Made by a program: the position numbers and the translations under genes. Of a stretch of 17,247 nucleotides of DNA, positions 1-7,483 are shown one piece after another. Numbering within the stretch: position 1 is the first letter of the stretch; the number at the start of each line of letters is the position of its first letter. This DNA is from Bacteroides sp. (GTDB taxonomy: Bacteria > Bacteroidota > Bacteroidia > Bacteroidales > Bacteroidaceae). The notes under the pieces are model-generated. The model was not told the origin of the DNA. It did not search any database and was given only the letters and a program-made list of their open reading frames with translations. Location: positions 2,680 through 19,926 of the forward strand of contig JAUMWZ010000011.1 of NCBI GenBank assembly GCA_030529405.1. Reading direction: 5' to 3'.

Positions 1-2544
1 GGCTCTCATTTTCTTCAAAGCCTCTTCTGGAGCACCCATTTTCTTAGCATTTTCTATCATCTCATCAATGCTTTTCTTAGAGTTATCTCCTCCCATTTCA
101 GCCATTGGGTGAGCAGGTTTTCCTGCTTTCATATCCTCTTTCTTTGGTTCGTCTGACTTTTTCTGATCTGAGTTTGCTGTTTGACTCATTGCCATCATCA
201 TAGCCATCATTCCCTTAGGTGCGTTTTTTTGTCTTTCTATTTCTCTTGCTTTGCTTAGTTCTTCTTGAGAAATATTAGCGACTTTGCATATAAAATCGTC
301 AGTAGCTAAACTTGGATTTGCGAGCAGTTTAGTTACGAGTTCTTTTGCTGGGTTAAGATATTGCTGCGTGAACAATGACTTTCTTTTTTCAAGGTCAGTA
401 GCAACTTTTCCTTTCATCTTATCGAGTGCATAAAGGCTATAAGCTATTGGTTCGGTAGCCATAGCATATACAGAAGATGTTATTCTTACGTCTTCGTATG
501 GTACACCAAGAGTGTAGTACTGTCCTGTTATCTTTTCTGTTGCAATTTCTTCTGCAAAGTTTTCTATGCGAGTAACTTCTTCCTCGTTGTATGGTTTACC
601 TTTTATGCTATCCAAACCTAATTCTCTTGGAATTCCCATTTGAAGTGCAAGGTCTTTGACTTCTACTGACAGCTTATCTCTCTTTCCTTCTTCTGCATTG
701 AAATACATTTTTATCTTCTCCATAAGTTGCCTGTAAGTGCCTCTAAGGCTACTTTCCATGAAAGGAGGTGTTATGTGAGATTGTATTACTGCATACGAAC
801 GTCTTTTGGCAATCATAGCTTCGCCCACGTTTCCTATTGTGTAGATATAGAAGTGAGGTGTTGAGCCTACCAATCTATCTGACCAGTCTTTATGACAGAG
901 TGCAACTTGTTTTTTAGGAGTATATTCCAACCCTCCGTGTGTTCCAAAGTGCATAAGCACATCAGCTTTGAAACCGTGTTGCACCCACAGATATGAAGCT
1001 ATAAATGGATGCGGAGGAGCTGCATTTGTTCCATGAACTACTTGGAAAGAGTTTTCTCCTTCGCCGGCAGCATTCTGTGGCAGTATCACCACATTGCCGA
1101 ATTGAAGTCTTGCTACTCCTATCTTTCCGTCAGGTGTATTCATATATTTTCCAGGAAACTCTCCATTTGCCTGCACCACCTCTGCATATTTTTCAGGTCG
1201 TAGGCTTTTCTTTACCCACTCGTCATACTGTTCTTTGCTTATAAGTTCAGGGTTTCCTTCTCTCATAAATTCTTCGAATGCTCCGTCAGCATACGCTCCC
1301 AATATAGAGCCTTGCTTTTGTATCATCTTTTCCAGTTCATGATGGTTGCTTGGAAGGTTCTCAACTTTATATCCTTCTTTCTTGAGCATCATGAGTGTGT
1401 TGTATATTGAAGGTACAACTTCCATACCAGATGCCACCAAAGCCCCTTGACCTGGACCTTTATAGTAGTATATTGCAATTTTCTTTTCACTATTAGGCAT
1501 TTTCTTTAGCTTCAGATATTTGCCTATAGCCTCAACAAAAGTTTCAAGTCTTTCGGGCACAGCATACGAGTGTCTTAACCCCTCTTTGTCTTCATACTGT
1601 GCAAACACGGCATAAGTAAGCACTGCTCCGTCAATTTCAGGCATAGCCACACTTTGCGACAAGAAACCACCATTCATTCCCATAGGGTTTTCTTCCCACT
1701 CCTCGGTGAGCGAGTTTATCGTCAAAGGGTCAAACAATAGCACGTTGTTTTCTTTTAAGAAACGAACAATATGGTCGCCCATTCTTCCGTGAGCCAAGTT
1801 TACCACAGCGTTTGGCTTAATAGCGTTCAAGAAGTGAAGCATCTTAGACATTGCCCTAACAGGATACACATTATATCCTTTTTGTTCCAAAGCGGCTATT
1901 AGCTCTGTTGGGTCAGCCATTTGACCAGTTACAACTATCTTCGGAGCATTATCTTTGTAGAGTCCTTTTTCTTTTAGATATGCCTCATAGCTCTCTATAT
2001 CTGCAAATTCTTTTTCATCTTCTATTGAAGCATCAGCATGATAGATAACATCGTTAGCACGTTCTATTGGTTCTTGCACCTCTTTCACACTAAATTTTTT
2101 CTTATCTATCTCTTTACGGATATAGTTAAGCATATTTCTATAGTTTGCCTTACCCTCGTTAGTGATATAGGTTGCAATAGTTTCTTTCTTTATGCTGTCA
2201 AGGTTACAAATATTATTTGCCGGATTTGTAGCCATCATTGTGTATATTGGCACACCTTTATCTGCCGCCTTTTGAATAAGCTCGCGTTGTTGTTCAACAA
2301 TTCTCATTCCCATTCCACTGATAAGCACCATGTCATAAGAAGTAAGTTTGTCAAGCTCATCGAGCGACACTTCCGAAATTTTGATGTAATCATTGTCGTT
2401 AGCCTTAGATATAGCTCCTTGCTGTATTATTCTGAAGTTTACAAGAGCTATCTTAGTACTGCTTGCCCACTTATTCCAAGCGAATGCGGCAAAACCTATT
2501 ACTACTATAACTATTAAAGTAGATATTATACGCTTCTTACTCAT
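1..2544 (-). CDS. hmuS: HmuS, CobN/Mg-chelatase-like haem-operon protein (partial, C-terminus beyond the left edge)
   Basis: The frame stays open from the ATG at 2544 to base 1, giving 848 residues without a stop. Residues 1-25 (MSKKRIISTLIVIVVIGFAA...) form a basic start plus a hydrophobic helix, so the protein is probably anchored in the inner membrane with its body in the periplasm. The CobN-family signature FGTHGGLEYTPKKQ lies near residues 534-547, with the histidine at about 536. CobN is the large subunit of aerobic cobaltochelatase, but a copy placed after hmuY and hmuR without cobS/cobT is the HmuS type found in Bacteroidetes haem operons. Its proposed role is metal handling of imported haem, possibly iron removal; that activity is inferred here. 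A Met/Lys/Asp-rich linker lies near residues 775-815. Family members usually run to about 1,200-1,450 residues, so roughly a third is missing. It is third in the operon, after a 248-bp gap. Confidence 0.88.
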   Translation of the reverse strand, partial: MSKKRIISTLIVIVVIGFAAFAWNKWASSTKIALVNFRIIQQGAISKANDNDYIKISEVSLDELDKLTSYDMVLISGMGMRIVEQQRELIQKAADKGVPIYTMMATNPANNICNLDSIKKETIATYITNEGKANYRNMLNYIRKEIDKKKFSVKEVQEPIERANDVIYHADASIEDEKEFADIESYEAYLKEKGLYKDNAPKIVVTGQMADPTELIAALEQKGYNVYPVRAMSKMLHFLNAIKPNAVVNLAHGRMGDHIVRFLKENNVLLFDPLTINSLTEEWEENPMGMNGGFLSQSVAMPEIDGAVLTYAVFAQYEDKEGLRHSYAVPERLETFVEAIGKYLKLKKMPNSEKKIAIYYYKGPGQGALVASGMEVVPSIYNTLMMLKKEGYKVENLPSNHHELEKMIQKQGSILGAYADGAFEEFMREGNPELISKEQYDEWVKKSLRPEKYAEVVQANGEFPGKYMNTPDGKIGVARLQFGNVVILPQNAAGEGENSFQVVHGTNAAPPHPFIASYLWVQHGFKADVLMHFGTHGGLEYTPKKQVALCHKDWSDRLVGSTPHFYIYTIGNVGEAMIAKRRSYAVIQSHITPPFMESSLRGTYRQLMEKIKMYFNAEEGKRDKLSVEVKDLALQMGIPRELGLDSIKGKPYNEEEVTRIENFAEEIATEKITGQYYTLGVPYEDVRITSSVYAMATEPIAYSLYALDKMKGKVATDLEKRKSLFTQQYLNPAKELVTKLLANPSLATDDFICKVANISQEELSKAREIERQKNAPKGMMAMMMAMSQTANSDQKKSDEPKKEDMKAGKPAHPMAEMGGDNSKKSIDEMIENAKKMGAPEEALKKMRA

Positions 2545-2606
2545 ACTACCCTGTTTTAGTTAGTCTTAATTTATAATTATCGTTGTTTTTAGATTGATTT
2601 CTTAAC

Positions 2607-2694
2607 TATATATTATTTGAAAATCAACTGTATACAGCTGACAAGTCAGCCATATACAGTTTGTTTCCAGTTTATATACACTTTGCGGGCAATG
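2607..2694 (+). repeat. 22-bp degenerate repeat array A (4 units)
   Basis: Four consecutive 22-bp units start at 2607, 2629, 2651 and 2673. Each begins with a (C/T)(A/T)ATATACA-like core followed by RTTT/GCTG and then an AAnTCAG-like end, for example CATATACAGTTTG at 2651. The array lies in the gap between hmuR and hmuS. The rest of this gap (2545-2792) holds only a weak inverted repeat, GTGTGC/GCACAC at 2729-2761, and no clear promoter. The period is not a multiple of three, so the array is non-coding. Confidence 0.75.
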
Positions 2695-2792
2695 TTTTCA
2701 CTTACCTAAAAACCTATATTTATTACCAGTGTGCCATCTGCTATGTTCAACCCAAGCACACACATTGCCTTTGCACAAGTGTAATATCTGTT

Positions 2793-5066
2793 CTATATCT
2801 TTAGTAAGTCTGCTATGTTGATAGACAAACTTGAGATAAAGCCAATTCCAAGTTGTGGAAGTTGTTTTCCTGCATTCACTGCCGTGTCTTTGTGGTTAAA
2901 CAAGTTGTCCACACCCAAGCTCAAAGATATTCCTCGAGGGAAAGACACCTTTGTGTTGATAGAACACATTAGGCGAGGCGAGAACTCATACTTAATCAAC
3001 TTATCAGACGAGTCGGTAGGATTGTAAGCTGTTAATCCCGAAATCCACTGTCCGTTTATAGAAGAAGTAAGCTGTGTTTTGCCAAACTTTCTGTTATACA
3101 TCAAGTTAAAGTTTAAGCTATGCGGAGGAGTAAACGAAATGTTATATCCCTTGTAATACTCATATTGTTTTGTGAAAGAGTATGACGCCTGCACAGTAAC
3201 TCCAAAATCAGTGCGATACTTAGCAATAGCCTCTAACGAATAGCTCTTAGAATCTTCCGTGTTCATATACTTCATATCCTTATATCCACTACTGTTGTTA
3301 GAAGGAACATACACCATAGCAATCTTATCTCTGAACTTATTATATTGTGCAGATAAAGAAGAATAGAAACGACCCTTGCTATATTCTGCCGACGCAGAGT
3401 ATTGACGGCTAGTTTCTGGCTTTAGGTTTTCGTTTCCATAGATGTAGAACAAGCCCAAATTTCCCATATCATACTCCATATACAGTTCTTTAAGTGTAGG
3501 AGATTTGAAGCCATGAGCATATCCACCACGCAGAGTTATGTTGTCCATAGGCTTATACATCAACGACAACTTAGGAGTTATGTGAAGCGAATACTTAGAG
3601 TGCCAGTCGGCACGCAAACCTGCCACAAGATTCAGTTTATCACTGATTTTCCAGTCTTCTTGAACATAAGCAACATAGTATCTGATATTATTCTTCGCTC
3701 CGTCCTTAAACATATAGTGCTTTAGGCTCTCATAGTTGAACTCCAAACCAGCAGTAAGATTGTGTGTTTCGTTAAACAACCCTGTATAGTTCAAGCGCGA
3801 AGTAAGCGTTCTGTTATCATACACACGGTCTTTTCTGTCTATAAGTTTATACTTCTTGTCCTTTACGTAGCGGTCAAAAACAGTAGAAAACTCAAGACGA
3901 TTGTTAGTGTTTATCAGATATTTTAAGCTACCATTGACCGTTAGGTCTGAAAGAACATCGTCAAACTTAATAGCTCTTGTTCCCTGACCTCTTGTGTTCT
4001 TATAATAAGTTGCTTTTACGTCTGCATTCAGTTTGTCATTAAACACATATCCCATCTTATGAGATAAGTCCCAAGCCTTATATCCTCTAATCGTTACGAA
4101 CGAAGTTTCTAGCTTCTCAGAAATAACCTCTCCGTCAAGATTTATTGTTTGGCTCTTTTGCCCATTACCTTTGTCTTCAATGGTATAGTTATCTTTCTGT
4201 CTGTAAGAGAAGCCAGAGTATGAGGTAAAGCGATGTTTCTTAACTCCAAAGTATGTTGAATATTTCTGCCCAGTGTGGTTACCATACCTGCCGTCTATGC
4301 CTGCCTCAACAGGTCGTACAGCTTTCTTTGTGATGATATTGATAACTGCCCCGAGCGCATTCGAGCCGTATAGAGTAGACTGCGCGCCTTTAACAACTTC
4401 TATTCTCTCTATTTGGTCGATGTTGAAGCGGCTGAAATCGACATTACTGTCTGCTCCTTCTCCGCTCACTCTCTCGCCATCTATCAAGAAAAGTATATAC
4501 TTCCCATTCATACCTTGATAAGAGATTATGGGATTTTCGCTCATCGAGTTATATCTGAACTGTATTCCCGGTAGCTCATATTGAAGTAGGGTTTCAATGT
4601 CCATTGGGTTTAGTGCCTTGATGCTCTGACTTGAGATGATGCGAGTAATAACAGGAACGTTCTTCAAAGGCTTCTCTGTTCTTGTTCCCGTCACAACTAC
4701 TTCTTCGAGCGCACTCTTCATAGGCTCCAGCTGAACTGTTATTTTGTCGCGTGCATTGTCAAACACTTCTATTGTCTTTGTTTCATAGCCGATGAAAGAA
4801 ATCACTAGCTTGTAAGTTTTGTTGTGCTTTGCTTTTAGCAAAAACTCTCCTTCGCTGTTTGTACCTGCACCTATAGCTGTGTTGGCAAGCATAACTTTAG
4901 CTCCGGCAAGTGTCTCTTTGTTTTCATCAACAACAACTCCCCTCAGACGAACTCTTACTACCTTTTCGAAGTCTGTTTCATCTTCAGAAAAAGATAATCC
5001 TGCTCTTACTTCGGCAGAAGATAAAAGCAGGAAAATCAACATTATAGATTGTAATAGTTTAATCAT
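2793..5066 (-). CDS. hmuR: HmuR, TonB-dependent haem receptor
   Basis: This is a 757-residue outer-membrane receptor that would import haem passed on by HmuY, powered by TonB-ExbBD. A signal peptide covers residues 1-22 (cleavage near EVRA/G). A carboxypeptidase-D regulatory-like beta domain spans about 40-115, as is common in Bacteroidetes receptors, followed by the TonB-box-like EEVVVTGTRTEK (121-132). The plug is at about 135-250 (LIDGERVSGEG, IERIEVVKGAQSTLYGSNALGAV), and the rest is the 22-strand barrel. Haem receptors carry FRAP/YRAP and NPDL motifs; here they read FKSP (520-523) and NENL (545-548) and are followed by KPETS. No histidine lies between them. The start is 7 bp after the hmuY stop, so the two are co-transcribed. 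Assignment rests on the hmuY/hmuS neighbours as much as on the protein itself. Confidence 0.9.
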   Translation of the reverse strand: MIKLLQSIMLIFLLLSSAEVRAGLSFSEDETDFEKVVRVRLRGVVVDENKETLAGAKVMLANTAIGAGTNSEGEFLLKAKHNKTYKLVISFIGYETKTIEVFDNARDKITVQLEPMKSALEEVVVTGTRTEKPLKNVPVITRIISSQSIKALNPMDIETLLQYELPGIQFRYNSMSENPIISYQGMNGKYILFLIDGERVSGEGADSNVDFSRFNIDQIERIEVVKGAQSTLYGSNALGAVINIITKKAVRPVEAGIDGRYGNHTGQKYSTYFGVKKHRFTSYSGFSYRQKDNYTIEDKGNGQKSQTINLDGEVISEKLETSFVTIRGYKAWDLSHKMGYVFNDKLNADVKATYYKNTRGQGTRAIKFDDVLSDLTVNGSLKYLINTNNRLEFSTVFDRYVKDKKYKLIDRKDRVYDNRTLTSRLNYTGLFNETHNLTAGLEFNYESLKHYMFKDGAKNNIRYYVAYVQEDWKISDKLNLVAGLRADWHSKYSLHITPKLSLMYKPMDNITLRGGYAHGFKSPTLKELYMEYDMGNLGLFYIYGNENLKPETSRQYSASAEYSKGRFYSSLSAQYNKFRDKIAMVYVPSNNSSGYKDMKYMNTEDSKSYSLEAIAKYRTDFGVTVQASYSFTKQYEYYKGYNISFTPPHSLNFNLMYNRKFGKTQLTSSINGQWISGLTAYNPTDSSDKLIKYEFSPRLMCSINTKVSFPRGISLSLGVDNLFNHKDTAVNAGKQLPQLGIGFISSLSINIADLLKI

Positions 5067-5073
5067 TTATTAG

Positions 5074-5685
5074 TTACTTGAATGGATATACATACTTAAT
5101 CTTCATAAAGCCTTTAACTCCTTCGTCGTTGCTATTGTCTAAGTATTGCAACTTTACAAACTTTCCGTCTTTACATTTAAGTATCAAAACCTTATCGTTT
5201 ATTCTTCCATTTCCCATAGGAGAGCCTTCAAAAGGAGCAAGAGCTCTGCTTACCTTAGTGTTTAAGAATGTTTCAGGGCTAGGCGGCATTATCAGTTTTT
5301 TGATTATCCTATGCTCAACATCTTCAGAATACCCATCTTTTGGTGCAGAAGTTACTTCTTCAAATTTTGTTTTTCCTGTGTTTAGCCCAGAAAGACCATT
5401 TGTTTTCACATCCAAGTAAGAGTGTATAGCTATTTGCCAATCTATAGTCACGCCTGTAGTGGCATCGTTTTCTTGTATTGCATACTTCTGTGTTTTGCCA
5501 GTTTTGAAGTCAATGTAAGTCCAACTAGTCCATTCTCTTGTGTCAAGAATAAGAATTTTCTCCGTAGGATTAGCTGGAGGAGTTGGTTCTGGAGTAGGAA
5601 TAATGTTATTATTCTCCTTGTCGCAAGACGAAAAAGCTAATGCTAACACAAAAAGATTAGCGAAAAATAATTTAGTTGATTTCAT
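5074..5685 (-). CDS. hmuY: HmuY-family haem-binding surface lipoprotein
   Basis: The product is a 203-residue lipoprotein that would bind haem outside the cell and deliver it to HmuR. I start it at the ATG at 5685, because the protein then opens with a type II signal peptide (MKSTKLFFANLFVLALAFSSC, lipobox cysteine 21). A longer reading from a TTG at 5790 would run through the promoter. After the cysteine come DKENNN and a Pro/Thr-rich spacer (about 28-41), then the HmuY domain with the typical stretch DWQIAIHSYLDVKTNG (82-97). P. gingivalis HmuY binds haem by two histidines, whereas several relatives use two methionines. Candidates here are M133 (LIMPPSPE) and M157 (EGSPMGNGR), 24 residues apart; H88 and H125 are the other options. 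First gene of the hmu operon. Confidence 0.88.
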   Translation of the reverse strand: MKSTKLFFANLFVLALAFSSCDKENNNIIPTPEPTPPANPTEKILILDTREWTSWTYIDFKTGKTQKYAIQENDATTGVTIDWQIAIHSYLDVKTNGLSGLNTGKTKFEEVTSAPKDGYSEDVEHRIIKKLIMPPSPETFLNTKVSRALAPFEGSPMGNGRINDKVLILKCKDGKFVKLQYLDNSNDEGVKGFMKIKYVYPFK

Positions 5686-5721
5686 TTCTAGTATAGTATT
5701 TAGTTTGTTCAAATTACGAAG

Positions 5722-5752
5722 CAAAAGTACTAGACTAGAAAAGATAAGACAA
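5722..5752 (-). promoter_or_regulatory. Bacteroidetes-type promoter of the hmu operon
   Basis: Read on the minus strand, a TTG (-33 element, 5750-5752) is followed after 20 bases by TACTTTTG (5722-5729), which fits the -7 consensus TAnnTTTG. Transcription would begin near 5715, leaving a leader of about 30 nt before the hmuY ATG at 5685. This promoter is the main reason to reject the longer HmuY start. Confidence 0.7.
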
Positions 5753-5776
5753 TACCTAAAAAGGTTGAAAAAGACA

Positions 5777-5804
5777 CTTATACATACCAATTAGTAGGTA
5801 TAAG
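5777..5804. promoter_or_regulatory. 28-bp palindrome, candidate operator upstream of hmuY
   Basis: The outer arms CTTATAC (5777-5783) and GTATAAG (5798-5804) are perfect inverted repeats. The symmetry continues to the centre (5790/5791) with 12 of 14 positions paired; the mismatches are 5784/5797 and 5788/5793. It sits 24 bp upstream of the -33 element of the hmu promoter, a position more usual for an activator than a repressor. No U-tract follows on either strand, so it is not a terminator. The cognate regulator is unknown; an iron- or haem-responsive protein is a guess from context. Confidence 0.55.
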
Positions 5805-5875
5805 AGATGTAAAAACAAGGGAGAAACAAGGTCAGTACAAACATTTTGAAAGAGCATCACTATTGAATTATCAAT

Positions 5876-6007
5876 ACTGAATATTGCAGATGTAAACCAT
5901 ATACAACTGACTTGACAGATATATATAGTTTAAGAATAGACCATATATGATTTGAAAATAGAGTATATATAGTTTGAAAAAAGGGCATACAATCATAGCA
6001 TTTACAT
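5876..6007 (+). repeat. 22-bp degenerate repeat array B (4 clear, 2 weak units)
   Basis: Clear units start at 5898, 5920, 5942 and 5964, each with a (C/T)ATATA core, for example CATATATGATTTGAAAATAG at 5942. Weaker flanking units start at 5876 and 5986. The array lies between the hmuY promoter region and the terminator of the bamA operon, in the same plus-strand direction as the other arrays. Confidence 0.7.
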
Positions 6008-6303
6008 CACATAAGGATTGAAAAGAGAACAAAAACAAGCCAAAGAAGGATATGTAACAGAATAGTGAAAACAAATAGATTCGCAGACAAACGGGTAATA
6101 ACAGAGAAGAAAAAAAGGACGGAGAAGAAGGAAAACAGAAAAGTATTGAGAGAACTTTATCTGAACACATCAAAGGGTTGAGGATAAAACTGCAAACAAA
6201 CACCTTTAGAAAAGTGTAAGACAAAAGAATATTCCGAGAGCAAAAACACTCATAAACACACAAGACAGAAAAAAAGAAGGACAAACAGACAAAAGTGAAG
6301 AGC
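6008..6303. other. Purine-rich (plus strand) intergenic stretch without a recognisable gene
   Basis: About 300 bases are strongly A- and G-rich on the plus strand and poor in T, with long runs such as GAGAAGAAAAAAAGGACGGAG near 6101. The only long reading frame (minus strand, 5871-6305) is a low-complexity Phe/Leu/Ser/Cys-rich product that overlaps both array B and the terminator U-tract, so I treat it as spurious. It may be a decayed remnant or a compositional effect; I see no motif. Confidence 0.5.
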
Positions 6304-6335
6304 AAAAAAAAGAGGCATACAATTTTGTATGCCTC
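6304..6335 (-). terminator. Intrinsic terminator of the bamA-ompH operon
   Basis: An 11-bp perfect inverted repeat (GAGGCATACAA at 6312-6322 with TTGTATGCCTC at 6325-6335) is followed on the minus strand by eight U (A-run 6304-6311). It lies 36 bp beyond the ompH stop and closes the operon. A hairpin with 9 paired bases and a 6-base loop is the realistic fold. Confidence 0.9.
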
Positions 6336-6371
6336 ATAATATGTATTTACTTAGAAAAATGAAACAGTCTG

Positions 6372-6887
6372 TTACTTAATTCCAAGATGTGCTTTAACTT
6401 TGTTTGTTAGGTCTATGCTCAAAGCCTCATTGATGTAAGGTATAGGTGTTACTGATAGGTCGAACACATATACTACGTTCTCTGCCTTACCAACAGCAAC
6501 TATGGCGTCATTCAACTTCTTTTGTATAGGCAACATAGCTTCTTGTTGTGCTTTTCTGATTTGGTCTCCTGCCTCTTGTTTGAAGGCATCTTGTCTATCA
6601 ACCATTTCTCTTATTTCTTTTGTACGTCTTTCTGCTATATTGTCTGGTATGCTTTTCTCTGCAATAGCTTGTTGAAGCTCGTTGTACTTCTTATTCAATT
6701 CTTCTTGAGTTCTCTTTAGCTCGTCTTCAAGTTGCTTCGCTAGTTTCTCAACATCAGCTTTTGCCTTAATAAATTCAGGCATAACAACCAATATTTCCTC
6801 TGAATTGACATGACCAAACTTCACGTTTTGCGCAAACAAACCAACAGGTATCATCAACGCCAATAATAATGCGATTTTCTTTAACAT
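6372..6887 (-). CDS. OmpH/Skp-family periplasmic chaperone (distal copy)
   Basis: A 171-residue secreted protein of the Skp/OmpH family, which holds unfolded outer-membrane proteins in the periplasm on their way to BamA. A signal peptide covers residues 1-20 (MLKKIALLLALMIPVGLFAQ). The short beta segment VKFGHVNSEEILVVMPE (22-38) is typical of the family. A charged coiled-coil hairpin (about 40-120, rich in K, E and Q) follows, and then the C-terminal strand ENVVYVFDLS (136-145). Length matches the family. It is last in the operon, 68 bp after the other ompH copy, and just before the terminator. Paired OmpH genes after bamA are usual in Bacteroidales, and the two copies differ clearly in sequence. 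Confidence 0.9.
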   Translation of the reverse strand: MLKKIALLLALMIPVGLFAQNVKFGHVNSEEILVVMPEFIKAKADVEKLAKQLEDELKRTQEELNKKYNELQQAIAEKSIPDNIAERRTKEIREMVDRQDAFKQEAGDQIRKAQQEAMLPIQKKLNDAIVAVGKAENVVYVFDLSVTPIPYINEALSIDLTNKVKAHLGIK

Positions 6888-6955
6888 AGTTCTTTTTTTT
6901 AGTTTTGTTATTGTATTCTATATACTAATGAATTGCGAATATGTGGAATATAATT

Positions 6956-7462
6956 CTAATATCCTAATTTTCTAAGTACTTCGTTGCTAATATCTATACT
7001 TGGGTCTGCAAAAATCACTCCCTGAGCAGATGCACGGTCTATAACCATGGCGTATCTATCTCTTAAAGCGATCTTCTTGACAGCTTCATATATCTTGTCT
7101 TGTATAGGAGTTATCAACTTCTCTCTTAACTTTTCTAACTCTCCCTCTGGTGAGAAAAACCTCTGACGCAACTCTGACACCTCTTTCTCCTTAGCCAAAA
7201 TAGCAGCCTCTCGTGATTCTCTGTCGGCTTTAGTCATGCTAGACTCAAGACTCGCATATTGTTTGTATAGCTCGCGAACCTCTTTTGTCTTCTTATCAAT
7301 TATCTGTTGTTGCTTCTCTGTCTCTTTCTTGATTACTTCGTTAGCTCTAACATACTCTGGAATATTGTTAGTTATATATTCCATATCTACCATAGCATAT
7401 TTTTGAGCATTAACGCCTATTGCCATCAAAAGCATAAGCGACATAATAATAAACTTCTTCAT
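6956..7462 (-). CDS. OmpH/Skp-family periplasmic chaperone (proximal copy)
   Basis: A 168-residue Skp/OmpH-family protein with signal peptide MKKFIIMSLMLLMAIGVNAQ (1-20). The family opening YAMVDMEYITNNIPEY (22-37) is followed by a long charged coiled coil (about 40-120, with QQQIIDKKTKEVRELY) and a C-terminal segment DRYAMVIDRASAQGVIFADPS (135-155) that fits the family's small beta domain. It starts 21 bp after the bamA stop, so it is very likely translated from the same message. Proposed role: chaperone for outer-membrane proteins. Two different paralogues next to BamA could form homo- or hetero-trimers; the sequence does not decide this. Confidence 0.9.
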   Translation of the reverse strand: MKKFIIMSLMLLMAIGVNAQKYAMVDMEYITNNIPEYVRANEVIKKETEKQQQIIDKKTKEVRELYKQYASLESSMTKADRESREAAILAKEKEVSELRQRFFSPEGELEKLREKLITPIQDKIYEAVKKIALRDRYAMVIDRASAQGVIFADPSIDISNEVLRKLGY

Positions 7463-7483
7463 AATCTCTGCTTTTTTTAATTA

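Noticed and set aside
2038..2517. Plus-strand 159-residue reading frame
   Set aside because: It lies wholly opposite hmuS, whose frame shows clear CobN-family signatures.
2729..2761. GTGTGC/GCACAC hairpin downstream of hmuR as a terminator
   Set aside because: Six pairs with a loop of about 21 bases and no U-tract directly after it; not enough for a terminator call.
5686..5790. HmuY start at the upstream TTG (5790), adding 35 residues
   Set aside because: It would bury the lipoprotein signal peptide and run through the promoter and half the palindrome.
5871..6305. Minus-strand 144-residue reading frame, apparently a membrane protein
   Set aside because: The Phe/Leu/Cys/Ser-rich product follows from purine-rich plus-strand DNA; it overlaps repeat array B and the terminator U-tract and has no recognisable family.
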